Below are positions 1 through 9,612 of a DNA stretch of 64,000 nucleotides, one piece after another (position 1 is the stretch's first letter; each line of letters opens with the position of its first letter). A program made the translations under genes and the position numbers. The stretch covers positions 124,001-188,000 of the forward strand of contig JADLCB010000003.1 of assembly GCA_020847375.1 (NCBI GenBank), given 5' to 3'. The DNA is from Phycisphaerales bacterium (lineage in GTDB: Bacteria; Planctomycetota; Phycisphaerae; Tepidisphaerales; Tepidisphaeraceae). The notes beneath the pieces are model-generated. The model was not told where the DNA came from, made no database searches, and saw nothing but the letters and a program-made list of their open reading frames with translations.

Positions 1-37
1 AAGTCAGGTAAAATTAAACGCGAAAGGATAATCAGAC

Positions 38-598
38 ATGGGGATTCTCTGTGACAGCCAGATCCGTGAACTGATCGGTATTGAACCGTTCGAGGAAAAT
101 GTGAAACGCCCCGGCAAAATCAGCTATGGCGTAAGCAGTTACGGGTACGATCTGCGCGTTGGGTCGATTTTCAAGATTTTCACCAATGTCAATTCGGAAA
201 TCGTTGATCCCAAGAAATTTTCCGAGCGTTCGTTTGTTACGCTCGATTGCGACGAAACCCGCGCCGATCATGTACTGATTCCGCCGAATAGTTTTGCCCT
301 GTGCGAAACCGTGGAATATCTGAAGATGCCGCGTGGTTATCTGGCGATCTGCGTCGGCAAGAGCACCTACGCCCGTTGCGGAATTATTGTCAACGTCACC
401 CCGATTGAACCGGAGTGGCAGGGCAAGATTACGCTGGAAATCAGCAACACGACCCCCCTGCCTGCCAAGATTTACGCCAATGAAGGTATCGCCCAACTCA
501 TTTTCCTGAAGGGCGAGCGCGTCTGTTCGACCAGTTACGCCGACAAGGCGGGAAAATATCAGGATCAGCGCGGTTTGACGTTACCGAAGGTGGACTAA
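38..598 (+). CDS. dcd: dCTP deaminase
   Basis: Deaminates dCTP to dUTP in the cytosolic pyrimidine deoxynucleotide pathway. At 186 residues it has the usual length for the trimeric dUTPase-fold family. The family signature GKSTYARCG lies near residues 107-115, and the catalytic glutamate is expected at E134 within WQGKITLEI. The ATG is preceded by AAAGGATAA at a good distance, which fixes the start. It sits just upstream of ribonucleotide reductase on the same strand, so two steps of deoxynucleotide supply are adjacent. Bifunctional deaminase/dUTPase enzymes share this fold, so a mono- versus bifunctional role is not settled from sequence. Confidence 0.95.
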   Translation: MGILCDSQIRELIGIEPFEENVKRPGKISYGVSSYGYDLRVGSIFKIFTNVNSEIVDPKKFSERSFVTLDCDETRADHVLIPPNSFALCETVEYLKMPRGYLAICVGKSTYARCGIIVNVTPIEPEWQGKITLEISNTTPLPAKIYANEGIAQLIFLKGERVCSTSYADKAGKYQDQRGLTLPKVD

Positions 599-727
599 TT
601 TTTGAATTGATCCCCGGCTGATTGTTGCGCTATCGCTGCGCCTCGGATCGGTTCGACGATCGTTCCAAATATGACGCTATTATTGTTCGTACGCTTATAA
701 ATTATTGACTTGTCTTGCGAGATTGCC

Positions 728-3700
728 ATGAAAATCAACCGTCACTTTACCAAGCCCGGGCAGGATGCCTTCAGCACGGTCGAATATGAGGTTCGCACCA
801 GCCGGATCACCAACCCGGATGGAACCATCGTTTTTGAAATGAACGATGCGGAAATCCCCGCCACCTGGAGCCAGCTCGCCACGGATATCATGGTCAGCAA
901 GTATTTCCGCAAGGCGGGCGTGCCCCAGGTTGACAGCGACGGCAATCTCAAGCGCGATGAGCGTGGCAATGTGGTTTATGGACCGGAGCGCAGCGTCAAG
1001 CAGGTGGTTCATCGCCTGGCGGGTTGCTGGAAACATTGGGGGCAGACGCATGGTTATTTTGACAGCGACGAAGATGCGGAGAATTTTTATCAGGAGCTGG
1101 CTTACATGCTCCTGCATCAAATGTGCGCGCCCAACAGTCCGCAGTGGTTCAATACCGGTCTGAATTACGCCTACGGTATCACCGGGCCAAGCCAGGGCCA
1201 CTACTTCTGCAATCCCGCGACGGGCCAGTTGGAAAAATCATCCGACGCCTACACGCACCCCCAGCCGCACGCCTGCTTTATCCAGTCGGTCAGCGATGAT
1301 CTGGTCAATGAAGGCGGCATCATGGACCTGTGGACGCGCGAAGCACGCCTGTTCAAGTATGGCAGCGGCACGGGCAGCAACTTTTCGCGCCTGCGCGGCG
1401 AAAATGAACCCCTGTCCGGTGGTGGTAAATCATCGGGGCTGATGAGCTTTCTCAAGATCGGCGACCGGGCGGCTGGTGCGATCAAGAGCGGAGGCACGAC
1501 GCGACGCGCTGCCAAGATGGTCTGCCTGGATCTGGATCACCCGGACATTGAAGATTTCGTCAACTGGAAAGTGCGCGAAGAGTTGAAGGTGGCTGCCCTG
1601 GCGGAAGGAATCAAAGCCCTGCCGGCCGACCAGAAGCAACTGGCGCAGAAACTCGGATTGAAGCTGGATTACGATTTCAACGGCGAAGCCTACCAGACCG
1701 TTTCGGGACAGAATTCCAACAATTCGGTTCGGATTCCCAATGCCTTTTTCAAGGCGATTCAAGACGACAGCCACTGGAATCTGTACAGCCGCACGACACC
1801 GGGAAAAATCCATCGCACCGTCAAGGCGCGCAAACTGTGGGACGAAATCTGCTTCGCTGCCTGGCGCTGCGCTGATCCGGGTGTGCAATTTGATGACACC
1901 ATCAATCAATGGCACACCTGTCCGCGCTCGGGGCGCATCAATGCCTCCAATCCCTGCGTCACCGGCGATACGCGCGTGCTCACCCCCGGCGGAATCTGGC
2001 GGCGCATCGACCAGATGATCCACCTGCCTTCGCGCGTCGTGACGAATCTGCACAACCAGCAGATTGCCGTCACGGACGGCGCGTTCCCCACCGGAACCCG
2101 CGATGTTTACGCCCTGCGCACCTGCGGCGGGTACAACGTCAAAGTTACCGCCGATCATCGCATCTGGACGCGCCAGCGCGGCTGGGTTGAAGCACGCCAT
2201 CTCACGACCAGCGACGAAATCAAGTTGCCGGATCAGCCGGCGTGCGTGAAGGAGATCGGCGAACCGCAGGATCACCTGTTTTTCCAACTGGTTGGCTTGT
2301 TCGTCTCCCAGGCCAACAACGACATCACTTCGCTGCATCTGCAAACGTGCCTGAATGAACCGGAACTGATCGAGCAATTCGCGCAGTATGTCAGCGTTCG
2401 CTGGGGCGCCTACCCGGACGATTACGTCAACGCACAGATGGTCGATACCACCGGCCTGGTGCAGACTCCGATGACCAGCCACTCGGGTAATACGCTCACC
2501 GCCACCCTGACCAACAAACGTCTGATCAGTCGTTTGCGCGCTTATGTCAGCATGGACAGTCAGCGGCCACGCCTGAATGACGAAGCCTTCACCGCCGGAC
2601 TGGCAGCCCAGAAACATTTTCTGCGGGCGCTGTTCAGTGCGGATGGAATTTTTAATTCCGAGACAATCATCCTGCCCAGCCGAAGCGCCGGGCTGTTGGA
2701 AGACATTCAGCTTCTGCTGAGCGGTTTTGGAGTTCAATCGACTTTGTCGGTTCTCCGCAATCCACAACCGGCCATCCGTCATCAAGCCGCCAGGCTCCTT
2801 GAGCTGGTCGGCAAGGACGGCCAGGCCAACATCCGGGAAGGCGACGCTTTCCCGGGCGGAGACTGGCCCATCGACGCAGATGGGGGTAAGACCCCCGGCC
2901 AGCGCCACGGCCTGCGCATCGATCCGGGCAGTCTCCGCTTATTTGAACAACACATCGGCCTTCTGCCGGGTCATCAGGCTCAACGCCTTCACCGGCGTGT
3001 CCGTGCAGTTAGCGCCGGCAACGAAATCGTCCGCCAAGGGAATTGGGACGCCTTCGCCTCGCTTAAGCATCTGGGGCGTCAGCAGGTTTTCGATCTGACC
3101 GAACCGGTCAGCCAGTCGTTCATCGCCAATGGTCTGACGGTGCACAACTGCTCTGAGTACATGTTCCTGGATGACACCGCCTGCAACCTGGCGTCATTCA
3201 ACGTGCTGCGATTTTTCGACGCCCCCTCGCGCACATTCGATATAGCGGCTTTCCAACACGCAATTCGTCTGTGGACCATCGTGCTGGAAATTTCCGTGCT
3301 GATGGCCAGTTTCCCCAGCGCCAGAATCGCGGAGCTGAGTTATCGCTACCGCACGCTGGGCCTGGGTTACGCCAATCTTGGCGCGATGCTGATGCAGGCG
3401 GGTATTGCTTATGACAGCGATAAAGGGCGGGCGATCTGTGCAGCCCTGACCTCCATCCTCACCGGCGAGAGCTATGCCACCAGTGGCGAAATGGCCAGCC
3501 AGCTCGGTGCCTTTGCGGGTTATCAGGACAACAAGGATGAAATGCTTCGCGTTGTTCGCAACCATCGTCGCGCCGCCTACGACGTGGAGCGCAACAACGA
3601 TAATCGCGACCGACTTTCAGGTTATGAGGGTCTGGATATTAAACCCGTCGGTATCGATCAGAAGCAGTTTGCCGCTGGCGATCCGCTGGCATCGCCATCC

Positions 3701-5518
3701 TTGTTGATGACGGCTCGCCAGTGCTGGGATCGGGCGATTGAGCTTGGCCAGGCTCATGGTTACCGCAATGCCCAGACAACGGTCATCGCGCCAACCGGCA
3801 CGATCGGCCTGCTCATGGACTGCGACACCACCGGCGTTGAACCCGACTTCGCCCTGGTCAAATTCAAGAAACTTTCCGGTGGCGGTTATTTCAAAATCGC
3901 CAACCAGTCGCTCGGCTCCGCCCTGGTCAATCTGGGATACAGTGCCGAACAGATTCATGGCATTTTGAGCCATGTCATGGGAACGCTCAGCCTGGACGAC
4001 GCGCCGCATATCAATCATGCGTCGTTGAAGCTGGCTGGCTTTAGCGAAGATGATCTGGCCAGGATCGAAAACAGCCTTCCGGGTGTGTTCGAGCTGGGCT
4101 TTGCCTTCAGCCCGTGGACACTTGGTCAGCAGACGATGCAGCGACTTGGGTTCACCGATCCAGCCAAATATCAGGCACCGGGTTTCAACCTGCTGCAGGA
4201 GCTGGGTTACAGCCGCAAGCAGATCGAAGCGGCCAATGATCACATCTGCGGTCACGGCGCGATCGAAGGCGCTCCGCATCTCAACCCGGAACATCTGCCG
4301 GTGTTTGACTGCGCCAACAAGTGCGGCAAGCACGGCACGCGATTTATCCGGGTCGAGGGGCACATCCGCATGATGGCTGCGGCCCAGCCGTTCCTCAGCG
4401 GGGCCATTTCCAAGACGATCAATCTTCCCAACGAAGCGGACCTCGGGGAAATCGCCCGCAGTTATGAATTGAGCTGGAAGCTCGGCCTCAAAGCCACCGC
4501 GCTCTATCGCGACGGATCCAAACTTTCCCAGCCGCTGAACATCAAGTCGGATACCGAGCTTGATGAGGCTGAGAGTGATGATGAAGACAACGTGGAAAGC
4601 GCCAAACAGGAAGTGGCGCATCAAGCGGTGGCCGGTGTGCAGTCGGCGGTAAACAGTGCTGGCTCGTCCCGAGCGGCCACGATTTCCTCTGACAATCTCA
4701 GCGAAGCCAACATTCGCGTGGTGGAAAAGATCGTCGAGCGCATCGTGGAACGACCCCTGCGCCGGCGCCTGCCTGATACGCGCAATGCCATCACGCACAA
4801 GTTCGATGTGCAGGGACACGAAGGATACATCACCTGTGGTTTGTACAAGGACGGCCAGCCCGGCGAAGTGTTTGTCACCATGGCCAAGGAAGGCAGCACC
4901 ATCGGCGGTTTGATGGACACCATCGCCACGCTGGTTTCACTGAGCCTGCAATATGGCGTGCCGATTGAAAGCCTGGTGCGTAAATTTGAACATACCCGCT
5001 TTGAACCCAGTGGCATGACGCGCAATCCCGAAATCCCAATGGCCAAGAGCCTGGTGGACTACATCTTCCGCTGGCTGGCGATGGAATTCATCCCCGGTTA
5101 TCGCGCGGCGCACGCCCCACGTCGGCCGCAGCCCAAGTCATCCTCCCCGTCACCGGATCATCAAACCGACAAGGAGGGTGAGCAGCCCGACTCGGCTAAG
5201 TCAGACACAACAGCGTCGCTGCGCAGCAGTAACGGACATGGCCCGCGTTTGGATGAACCGGACGCCAAACCTTTTGACTATGGATCGGGGTTGGAAGAAC
5301 AAGTTCAACAGGCTTCCTCCACCAAACCCAGTCGCCAGGCAACAACACCGGCTTCAAGCGACAACCTTCGCCTGGTTGGGGTCGTTGATCCGCTCAGCCA
5401 GCAAGGCGCGGATATGCAGTCCGATGCCCCCGCCTGCGATGTCTGCGGCAGCATCACGGTGCGCAGCGGAACCTGTTACAAGTGCCTGAATTGCGGCAAT
5501 AGCATGGGCTGCAGCTAA
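728..5518 (+). CDS. nrdJ: Adenosylcobalamin-dependent (class II) ribonucleotide reductase, intein-containing
   Basis: Reduces ribonucleotides to deoxyribonucleotides using a B12-generated thiyl radical. The precursor is 1596 residues; removing a 398-residue intein leaves about 1198. Visible landmarks are a first cysteine in HACFIQS, the radical-cysteine motif NPCSE (split by the intein), CNLAS, and the phosphate-binding APTGTIG loop. A long acidic and Ser/Pro-rich linker separates the barrel from a C-terminal cysteine cluster (CDVCGS, CYKCLNCG, ending GCS) typical of the zinc-type NrdJ subfamily. I chose ATG 728; an in-frame TTG at 710 would add six residues but has no clear ribosome binding site. 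No cobalamin riboswitch is visible in the 129-base upstream gap. Confidence 0.95.
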   Translation: MKINRHFTKPGQDAFSTVEYEVRTSRITNPDGTIVFEMNDAEIPATWSQLATDIMVSKYFRKAGVPQVDSDGNLKRDERGNVVYGPERSVKQVVHRLAGCWKHWGQTHGYFDSDEDAENFYQELAYMLLHQMCAPNSPQWFNTGLNYAYGITGPSQGHYFCNPATGQLEKSSDAYTHPQPHACFIQSVSDDLVNEGGIMDLWTREARLFKYGSGTGSNFSRLRGENEPLSGGGKSSGLMSFLKIGDRAAGAIKSGGTTRRAAKMVCLDLDHPDIEDFVNWKVREELKVAALAEGIKALPADQKQLAQKLGLKLDYDFNGEAYQTVSGQNSNNSVRIPNAFFKAIQDDSHWNLYSRTTPGKIHRTVKARKLWDEICFAAWRCADPGVQFDDTINQWHTCPRSGRINASNPCVTGDTRVLTPGGIWRRIDQMIHLPSRVVTNLHNQQIAVTDGAFPTGTRDVYALRTCGGYNVKVTADHRIWTRQRGWVEARHLTTSDEIKLPDQPACVKEIGEPQDHLFFQLVGLFVSQANNDITSLHLQTCLNEPELIEQFAQYVSVRWGAYPDDYVNAQMVDTTGLVQTPMTSHSGNTLTATLTNKRLISRLRAYVSMDSQRPRLNDEAFTAGLAAQKHFLRALFSADGIFNSETIILPSRSAGLLEDIQLLLSGFGVQSTLSVLRNPQPAIRHQAARLLELVGKDGQANIREGDAFPGGDWPIDADGGKTPGQRHGLRIDPGSLRLFEQHIGLLPGHQAQRLHRRVRAVSAGNEIVRQGNWDAFASLKHLGRQQVFDLTEPVSQSFIANGLTVHNCSEYMFLDDTACNLASFNVLRFFDAPSRTFDIAAFQHAIRLWTIVLEISVLMASFPSARIAELSYRYRTLGLGYANLGAMLMQAGIAYDSDKGRAICAALTSILTGESYATSGEMASQLGAFAGYQDNKDEMLRVVRNHRRAAYDVERNNDNRDRLSGYEGLDIKPVGIDQKQFAAGDPLASPSLLMTARQCWDRAIELGQAHGYRNAQTTVIAPTGTIGLLMDCDTTGVEPDFALVKFKKLSGGGYFKIANQSLGSALVNLGYSAEQIHGILSHVMGTLSLDDAPHINHASLKLAGFSEDDLARIENSLPGVFELGFAFSPWTLGQQTMQRLGFTDPAKYQAPGFNLLQELGYSRKQIEAANDHICGHGAIEGAPHLNPEHLPVFDCANKCGKHGTRFIRVEGHIRMMAAAQPFLSGAISKTINLPNEADLGEIARSYELSWKLGLKATALYRDGSKLSQPLNIKSDTELDEAESDDEDNVESAKQEVAHQAVAGVQSAVNSAGSSRAATISSDNLSEANIRVVEKIVERIVERPLRRRLPDTRNAITHKFDVQGHEGYITCGLYKDGQPGEVFVTMAKEGSTIGGLMDTIATLVSLSLQYGVPIESLVRKFEHTRFEPSGMTRNPEIPMAKSLVDYIFRWLAMEFIPGYRAAHAPRRPQPKSSSPSPDHQTDKEGEQPDSAKSDTTASLRSSNGHGPRLDEPDAKPFDYGSGLEEQVQQASSTKPSRQATTPASSDNLRLVGVVDPLSQQGADMQSDAPACDVCGSITVRSGTCYKCLNCGNSMGCS
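1955..3148 (+). mobile_element. Intein within NrdJ, with a degenerate LAGLIDADG endonuclease domain
   Basis: This is a 398-residue in-frame protein insertion that should splice itself out. Block A begins with Cys1 (CVTGDTRVLTPGG). Block B carries the TxxH motif as TADH in VKVTADHRIW. Block F is VFDLTEPVSQSFIANG and the element ends in His-Asn, followed by Cys+1 of the host, so all splicing residues are present. Two LAGLIDADG-like helices occur between the splicing blocks: LVGLFVSQA, where the acidic residues are missing, and LRALFSADG, which keeps the Asp. Splicing should work, while homing endonuclease activity is doubtful. The insertion point is directly before the host NPCSE radical cysteine, which therefore doubles as Cys+1. 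Confidence 0.95.
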
Positions 5519-5618
5519 ATCGGATAAGCGCAAGACCGCGCGATGATGAATTGCGCCAACAACGGAGCGCGCGGAGCGGGCATTGAGTCTACGCTGATTC
5601 GGACGTAGGATCAGATGT

Positions 5619-6836
5619 ATGAGTAGCTCCGCGCCAGTTGTTGATCTGCTGCACCAACCTGATGCGACAGGCCATTTCGGTCTGTACGGCGGTACGTTCG
5701 TACCCGAGACGCTGGTTTACGCTCTTGAACAACTGGCGGATGAATACACCCGCGCCAAGGCTGATCCGGCGTTTCAGGCGGAGTTCAAGTATTACCTGGA
5801 ACAATATGCCGGCCGCCCTTCGCGGCTGTACCACGCCAAACGCCTGAGTCAGCATCTGGGCGGGGCCAGGATTTATCTCAAGCGTGAAGACCTGAACCAT
5901 ACCGGTGCCCACAAGATCAACAATGCCATCGGCCAGGCACTTTTGACCAGGCGCATGGGTAAGAAACGGATCATTGCTGAAACCGGTGCCGGTCAGCACG
6001 GCGTTGCCAGCGCCACGGTGGCAGCACTGTTTGGTTTGCAATGCGACGTTTACATGGGCGATGAGGATATTCGTCGCCAGAGTCTGAATGTCTTTCGCAT
6101 GAAGCTGATGGGCGCCAACGTGATTGCGGTTCATAGCGGTTTGAAGACGCTGAAAGATGCCCTGAACGAAGCCATGCGCGATTGGATGGGCAGCGTTGAG
6201 CACACGCATTACATCATTGGTTCGGTGGCTGGCCCGCATCCATTCCCATCAATGGTGCGCGATTTTCAGTCCTGTATTGGTTACGAAGCACGCCAACAAT
6301 GCCTGGAAGTTGAAGGGCGGTTGCCCGATGTGATTCTGGCTTGCGTGGGTGGCGGGTCGAACGCCGCAGGTATTTTTTATCCGTTCATCAATGACCGTAC
6401 CACCCAACTGATCGGTGTCGAACCGGGTGGGCGGGGCACTGCGCTGGGTCAACATGCTGCCACGTTAACCCTGGGTCAACCCGGTGTCCTGCATGGGGCG
6501 TTGAGCTATGTTCTGCAAAATGATGAGGGGCAGACAGCGGATGTCCATTCGGTTTCGGCTGGTCTGGATTATCCAGGGGTAGGCCCGGAACATGCTTTAT
6601 GGAAAGACACTGGCCGGGTGCAGTATGTCAGCATCACCGATGCTGAGGCCATCGAAGGTTTTCAACTGCTGGCCCGCACGGAAGGGATTATTCCCGCCTT
6701 GGAGAGCGCGCATGCCATCGCTCAGGCGGCCAAACTAGCCCCAATGATGAATAAAGATCAACTGATGATCATCAATCTTTCGGGGCGGGGAGACAAGGAT
6801 TGTCAGGAAGTCGCGCGGCTGATTGATCTGGCTTGA
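5619..6836 (+). CDS. trpB: Tryptophan synthase beta chain
   Basis: Condenses indole with serine to give tryptophan, using PLP, as the beta subunit of the TrpAB complex. It is 405 residues, normal for the TrpB1 type. The PLP lysine is K99 in [10 protein letters not shown], and the phosphate-binding glycine loop GGGSNAAG is intact. No trpA or other trp gene lies next to it, so it is detached from the classical operon in this window. Only a poor ribosome binding site is visible (TAGGATC 10 bases upstream). Confidence 0.96.
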   Translation: MSSSAPVVDLLHQPDATGHFGLYGGTFVPETLVYALEQLADEYTRAKADPAFQAEFKYYLEQYAGRPSRLYHAKRLSQHLGGARIYLKREDLNHTGAHKINNAIGQALLTRRMGKKRIIAETGAGQHGVASATVAALFGLQCDVYMGDEDIRRQSLNVFRMKLMGANVIAVHSGLKTLKDALNEAMRDWMGSVEHTHYIIGSVAGPHPFPSMVRDFQSCIGYEARQQCLEVEGRLPDVILACVGGGSNAAGIFYPFINDRTTQLIGVEPGGRGTALGQHAATLTLGQPGVLHGALSYVLQNDEGQTADVHSVSAGLDYPGVGPEHALWKDTGRVQYVSITDAEAIEGFQLLARTEGIIPALESAHAIAQAAKLAPMMNKDQLMIINLSGRGDKDCQEVARLIDLA

Positions 6837-7072
6837 GGTCAGCGCAGCCTATGTCCCATGCATCGGGCTGGACATTTATCACCTGCGCCATGTAAAAATT
6901 ATGTCGTAAACTGGCAACTATTCCGATAAGACTTGTCAGTTGTAATGCTTTATTTTACGATTTTCATTGTGGGCCGAAGTCACAATTCTGTACGATGATC
7001 AAAAATTGATTGAATCGATCGCACTATTGTGGGCATGAACCCGAACCAGGAACACTTACTGAGGAGCTTCTT

Positions 7073-7570
7073 ATGGGTATCCGCGAAAAAATGAATAATA
7101 ATCCCGGCATGACCACCGGTATTACGGCTGCGATTATTGTCATCGCCCTTATTGTCATTGTCTGGCAGTTGGCCGGTTCGGGCGCTCCGAAACTCCCAAC
7201 CAAAGCCTTCTTCACCATTGACGACGGCGCAACGTGGTTTGCGGACAGCGTCAAGAACCGAGCCCCCTTTCAACATGACGGAAAAACGGCCTATAAGGTG
7301 CATGTTTTCAAATGTGCCGGTGGCCAACCGTTCGTTGCCTATATGGAACGATATACGCCTGAGGCTCTGAAAAAAATGCAGCAGGCTGACGCAAACCCGG
7401 ATGCTCCGCCACCTTTTCTTGACCCGATGATGATGGCCAGTATTGAAGTTAAAGCGCCGGGCACTGGCGATAAAGGTTGGATTAGTATGAACACCGCCCA
7501 AGCCATGACCATTACCCGCATCACGTGCAAAGATGGGGATTCCAACAGTATTGAACCGGTTATCCCATAG
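7073..7570 (+). CDS. Membrane-anchored protein of unknown function
   Basis: I do not recognise this 165-residue protein. It has a short polar N-terminus, one hydrophobic segment at about residues 15-33 (rich in Ile and Val) and a soluble remainder with an Asp/Pro-rich stretch, so it is probably a single-pass membrane protein with its bulk outside the cytoplasm. Two cysteines, in FKCAGG and ITCKDG, could form a disulphide. The start at 7073 is favoured because GAGGAG lies nine bases upstream; a longer reading frame from 7010 would lack such a site. A strong stem-loop terminator follows at 7615. It is flanked by trpB and recA, which gives no functional hint. Confidence 0.8.
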   Translation: MGIREKMNNNPGMTTGITAAIIVIALIVIVWQLAGSGAPKLPTKAFFTIDDGATWFADSVKNRAPFQHDGKTAYKVHVFKCAGGQPFVAYMERYTPEALKKMQQADANPDAPPPFLDPMMMASIEVKAPGTGDKGWISMNTAQAMTITRITCKDGDSNSIEPVIP

Positions 7571-7614
7571 AACGTGATTGTGATCGCGCTACATTAAAAT
7601 AAACGCCGACTACG

Positions 7615-7660
7615 AAAACAGGCGCAAACCCTTTGATGGATTTGCGCCTGTTTTTATTTT
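7615..7660 (+). terminator. Rho-independent terminator between converging genes
   Basis: A perfect 14-bp stem (7615-7628 pairing with 7641-7654) with a 12-base loop is followed by a T-rich tract on the plus strand. It ends the membrane-protein gene. Read on the minus strand it lies about 55 bases past the recA stop and also ends in four Ts, so it may serve both directions. Confidence 0.88.
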
Positions 7661-7708
7661 TCCACGTTCACAAAGATCGTAAAACAACCTTCATTGCAGC
7701 CTCTGAAA

Positions 7709-8824
7709 CTACTCCGCTTCAGCCGAGGTCAGCGGCTGATCGGTCGCCTGTTTCGCCGCCACCAGACCCTTGCTTTCCAGCACGGCCTGACGAATCTCCG
7801 CCGCCAGATCAGGATTTTGCGCCAGGAATGTTTTTGCGTTTTCCCGACCCTGTCCCAACCGCGTCTCCTTGTAGTTGTACCAGGCACCGCTTTTCTCCAC
7901 GACATTCCCCAGGGCTGCCAGATCCAGCAGATCACCTTCATAGCTGATGCCACGATCAAACATGATGTCAAACTCCGCATCACGGAACGGCGGGGCGATT
8001 TTGTTTTTCACCACACGGGCGCGCGTCCGGTTGCCGACCGAAACTTCGGCATCTTTGATTGTTCCCGTACGCCGCACATCAATACGGATCGACGAGTAGA
8101 ACTTCAGCGCCCGCCCGCCCGGCGTGGTTTCAGGATTACCAAACATCACACCGATTTTTTCACGAATCTGGTTGATAAAAATCACGGTCGTACGACTTTT
8201 GGCGATGGCGCCAGTCAATTTACGCAGCGCCTGACTCATCAATCGAGCCTGCAGACCAACGTGACTATCACCCATTTCCCCTTCGATTTCCGCCCGCGGA
8301 ATCAACGCCGCCACCGAGTCAACCACAATCACATCCACCGCGTTGGAACGCACCAGCAGCTCGCAAATTTCCAGCGCCTGTTCGCCGGTATCCGGCTGGC
8401 TCACCAGCAGGTCATCCAATTGCACCCCCAACCGCTTGGCCCAGGAGGGGTCCAGTGCATGTTCGGCATCGATAAAAGCGGCGATGCCCCCCAAGCGCTG
8501 GGCACTGGCGACAATATGCAAAGTTAATGTTGTTTTACCGGATGATTCAGGCCCGAAAATCTCGATCACCCGCCCGCGCGGAATACCAACCCCGCCCAGG
8601 GCAATATCCAACGACAACGATCCGGTCGGAATCCCGTCAATCTGTGGCGGATTATCTCCGTCCATTTTCATGACCGACCCCTTGCCAAACTGCTTTTCGA
8701 TCTGCTGCACGGCGCGGGTCAACGCAGCATCGCGAGCGGGATCGCTCTGATTCTGGGGGCGTGGTTCATTACGCTGAGACTCAGCACGCGCGGATCGCTC
8801 CGCTGAAGAAGTGGACTTGGCCAC
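7709..8824 (-). CDS. recA: Recombinase RecA
   Basis: ATP-dependent strand-exchange protein and coprotease of the SOS response. It is 371 residues with Walker A GPESSGKT at about 91-98, the motif IVVDSVAAL, and the L2-region motif [11 protein letters not shown] polar extension of about 25 residues precedes the usual N-terminus. The start codon is GTG, selected because AAGGAG lies just upstream. It is transcribed toward the shared terminator at 7615-7654. A 13-bp inverted repeat 75 bases upstream (8899-8911) could be an operator, but it is not a canonical LexA box of either the proteobacterial or the Gram-positive type. Confidence 0.98.
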   Translation of the reverse strand: MAKSTSSAERSARAESQRNEPRPQNQSDPARDAALTRAVQQIEKQFGKGSVMKMDGDNPPQIDGIPTGSLSLDIALGGVGIPRGRVIEIFGPESSGKTTLTLHIVASAQRLGGIAAFIDAEHALDPSWAKRLGVQLDDLLVSQPDTGEQALEICELLVRSNAVDVIVVDSVAALIPRAEIEGEMGDSHVGLQARLMSQALRKLTGAIAKSRTTVIFINQIREKIGVMFGNPETTPGGRALKFYSSIRIDVRRTGTIKDAEVSVGNRTRARVVKNKIAPPFRDAEFDIMFDRGISYEGDLLDLAALGNVVEKSGAWYNYKETRLGQGRENAKTFLAQNPDLAAEIRQAVLESKGLVAAKQATDQPLTSAEAE

Positions 8825-9129
8825 GGCTAGCTCCTTTTGCCGGGTATCTTGGTCAGCCGGCAGTTAAGTTGATGTGCAGCATGGATTTGGGTCTATCAGT
8901 TCACTTTGAACCTGACCCGTTGAACTCGACGGCTGCTGCACGCTTACCGCCCCTGTTCAACTTTTGTACGGTAACTATATCGACGTTAAATTAAAATTAC
9001 AAGAGAATTGTTCGGGTTTTTTTCACCCTCGATAAATTCTCTCAAGCTCGAGCTGGAATACGTCCGATAAATCCTTTCGGAGCGTCCATGGATGGACGCG
9101 AAAAAATCCAGAAGGAATTGGAGATCGAC
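8825..9129. other. Divergent intergenic region between recA and the LysM lipoprotein
   Basis: This 305-base gap holds the presumed promoters of both genes. It contains an inverted repeat GTTCA-CTT-TGAAC at 8899-8911 and a longer hairpin at 9002-9042 (8-bp outer arms AGAGAATT and AATTCTCT, with a small GGGT/ACCC inner stem). The stretch at about 8960-9000 is AT-rich. No RNA gene and no convincing small reading frame are visible. Confidence 0.5.
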
Positions 9130-9501
9130 GTGAAACTTATTGTTGCTTTGATTGCTGTCGTCGGATTGTCTGTCGTTGGCTGCCAGAAAAAAACTGAACA
9201 GGTCGCCCCGTCGGCCAGTGGTTCGGTGATGGATGTTTCACCCAGTGACGGCAGCTACACCCCCGCTCCATCGTACACCCCGACGACCACCACCCCAACA
9301 CCGGCGGTCAGCGATGCGCCCAGCGTAACGGCTACACCAGCCAGCTCAGCCAACCAGTACACAATTAAAAAAGGTGACACCCTCTACAGCATCGCCCGCA
9401 GCCATTACGGCGACGGCAAACAGTGGAAAAAAATTGTCGATGCCAACCCCGGACTCGATCCCGCCAAACTCAAGGTCGGTCAGACCATCGAGCTGCCCTG
9501 A
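9130..9501 (+). CDS. LysM-domain lipoprotein
   Basis: A 123-residue envelope lipoprotein that probably binds peptidoglycan. The GTG start at 9130 gives a perfect lipoprotein signal peptide (hydrophobic core, then VVGC lipobox) and has GGAG seven bases upstream; an upstream ATG at 9088 would bury the signal. After the lipidated cysteine comes a Pro/Thr/Ser-rich spacer of about 60 residues, then one C-terminal LysM domain (YTIKKGDTLYSIA through VGQTIELP). A strong terminator follows. The peptidoglycan-binding role is family knowledge. Confidence 0.9.
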   Translation: MKLIVALIAVVGLSVVGCQKKTEQVAPSASGSVMDVSPSDGSYTPAPSYTPTTTTPTPAVSDAPSVTATPASSANQYTIKKGDTLYSIARSHYGDGKQWKKIVDANPGLDPAKLKVGQTIELP

Positions 9502-9539
9502 GCCGCCGGCCAACGATACCCTTGTCCCCCTCCCACATG

Positions 9540-9572
9540 CCCGGATGCGATTCAATCGCCTCCGGGATTTTT
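9540..9572 (+). terminator. Rho-independent terminator after the LysM lipoprotein
   Basis: CCCGGA pairs with TCCGGG, then after one mismatch GCGAT pairs with ATCGC around a TCA loop. The hairpin is followed by ATTTTTATT. This is a compact and convincing terminator 39 bases after the stop codon. Confidence 0.9.
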
Positions 9573-9612
9573 ATTGGCTCTGACAGATCCCCGCCCTGTA
9601 TCCACCACGCTT

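Noticed and set aside
599-727. Possible cobalamin riboswitch or tRNA before nrdJ
   Set aside because: There is a GGTTCGA string but no cloverleaf partner stems, and no B12-box consensus.
1430-2908. A 492-codon open frame on the minus strand over the intein and barrel of nrdJ
   Set aside because: It is antisense to a clearly coding gene, shows no recognisable domain, and long open antisense frames are expected with this codon bias.
3617-4819. A 400-codon open frame antisense to nrdJ
   Set aside because: Same reason: it mirrors the codon pattern of nrdJ and has no domain or ribosome site.
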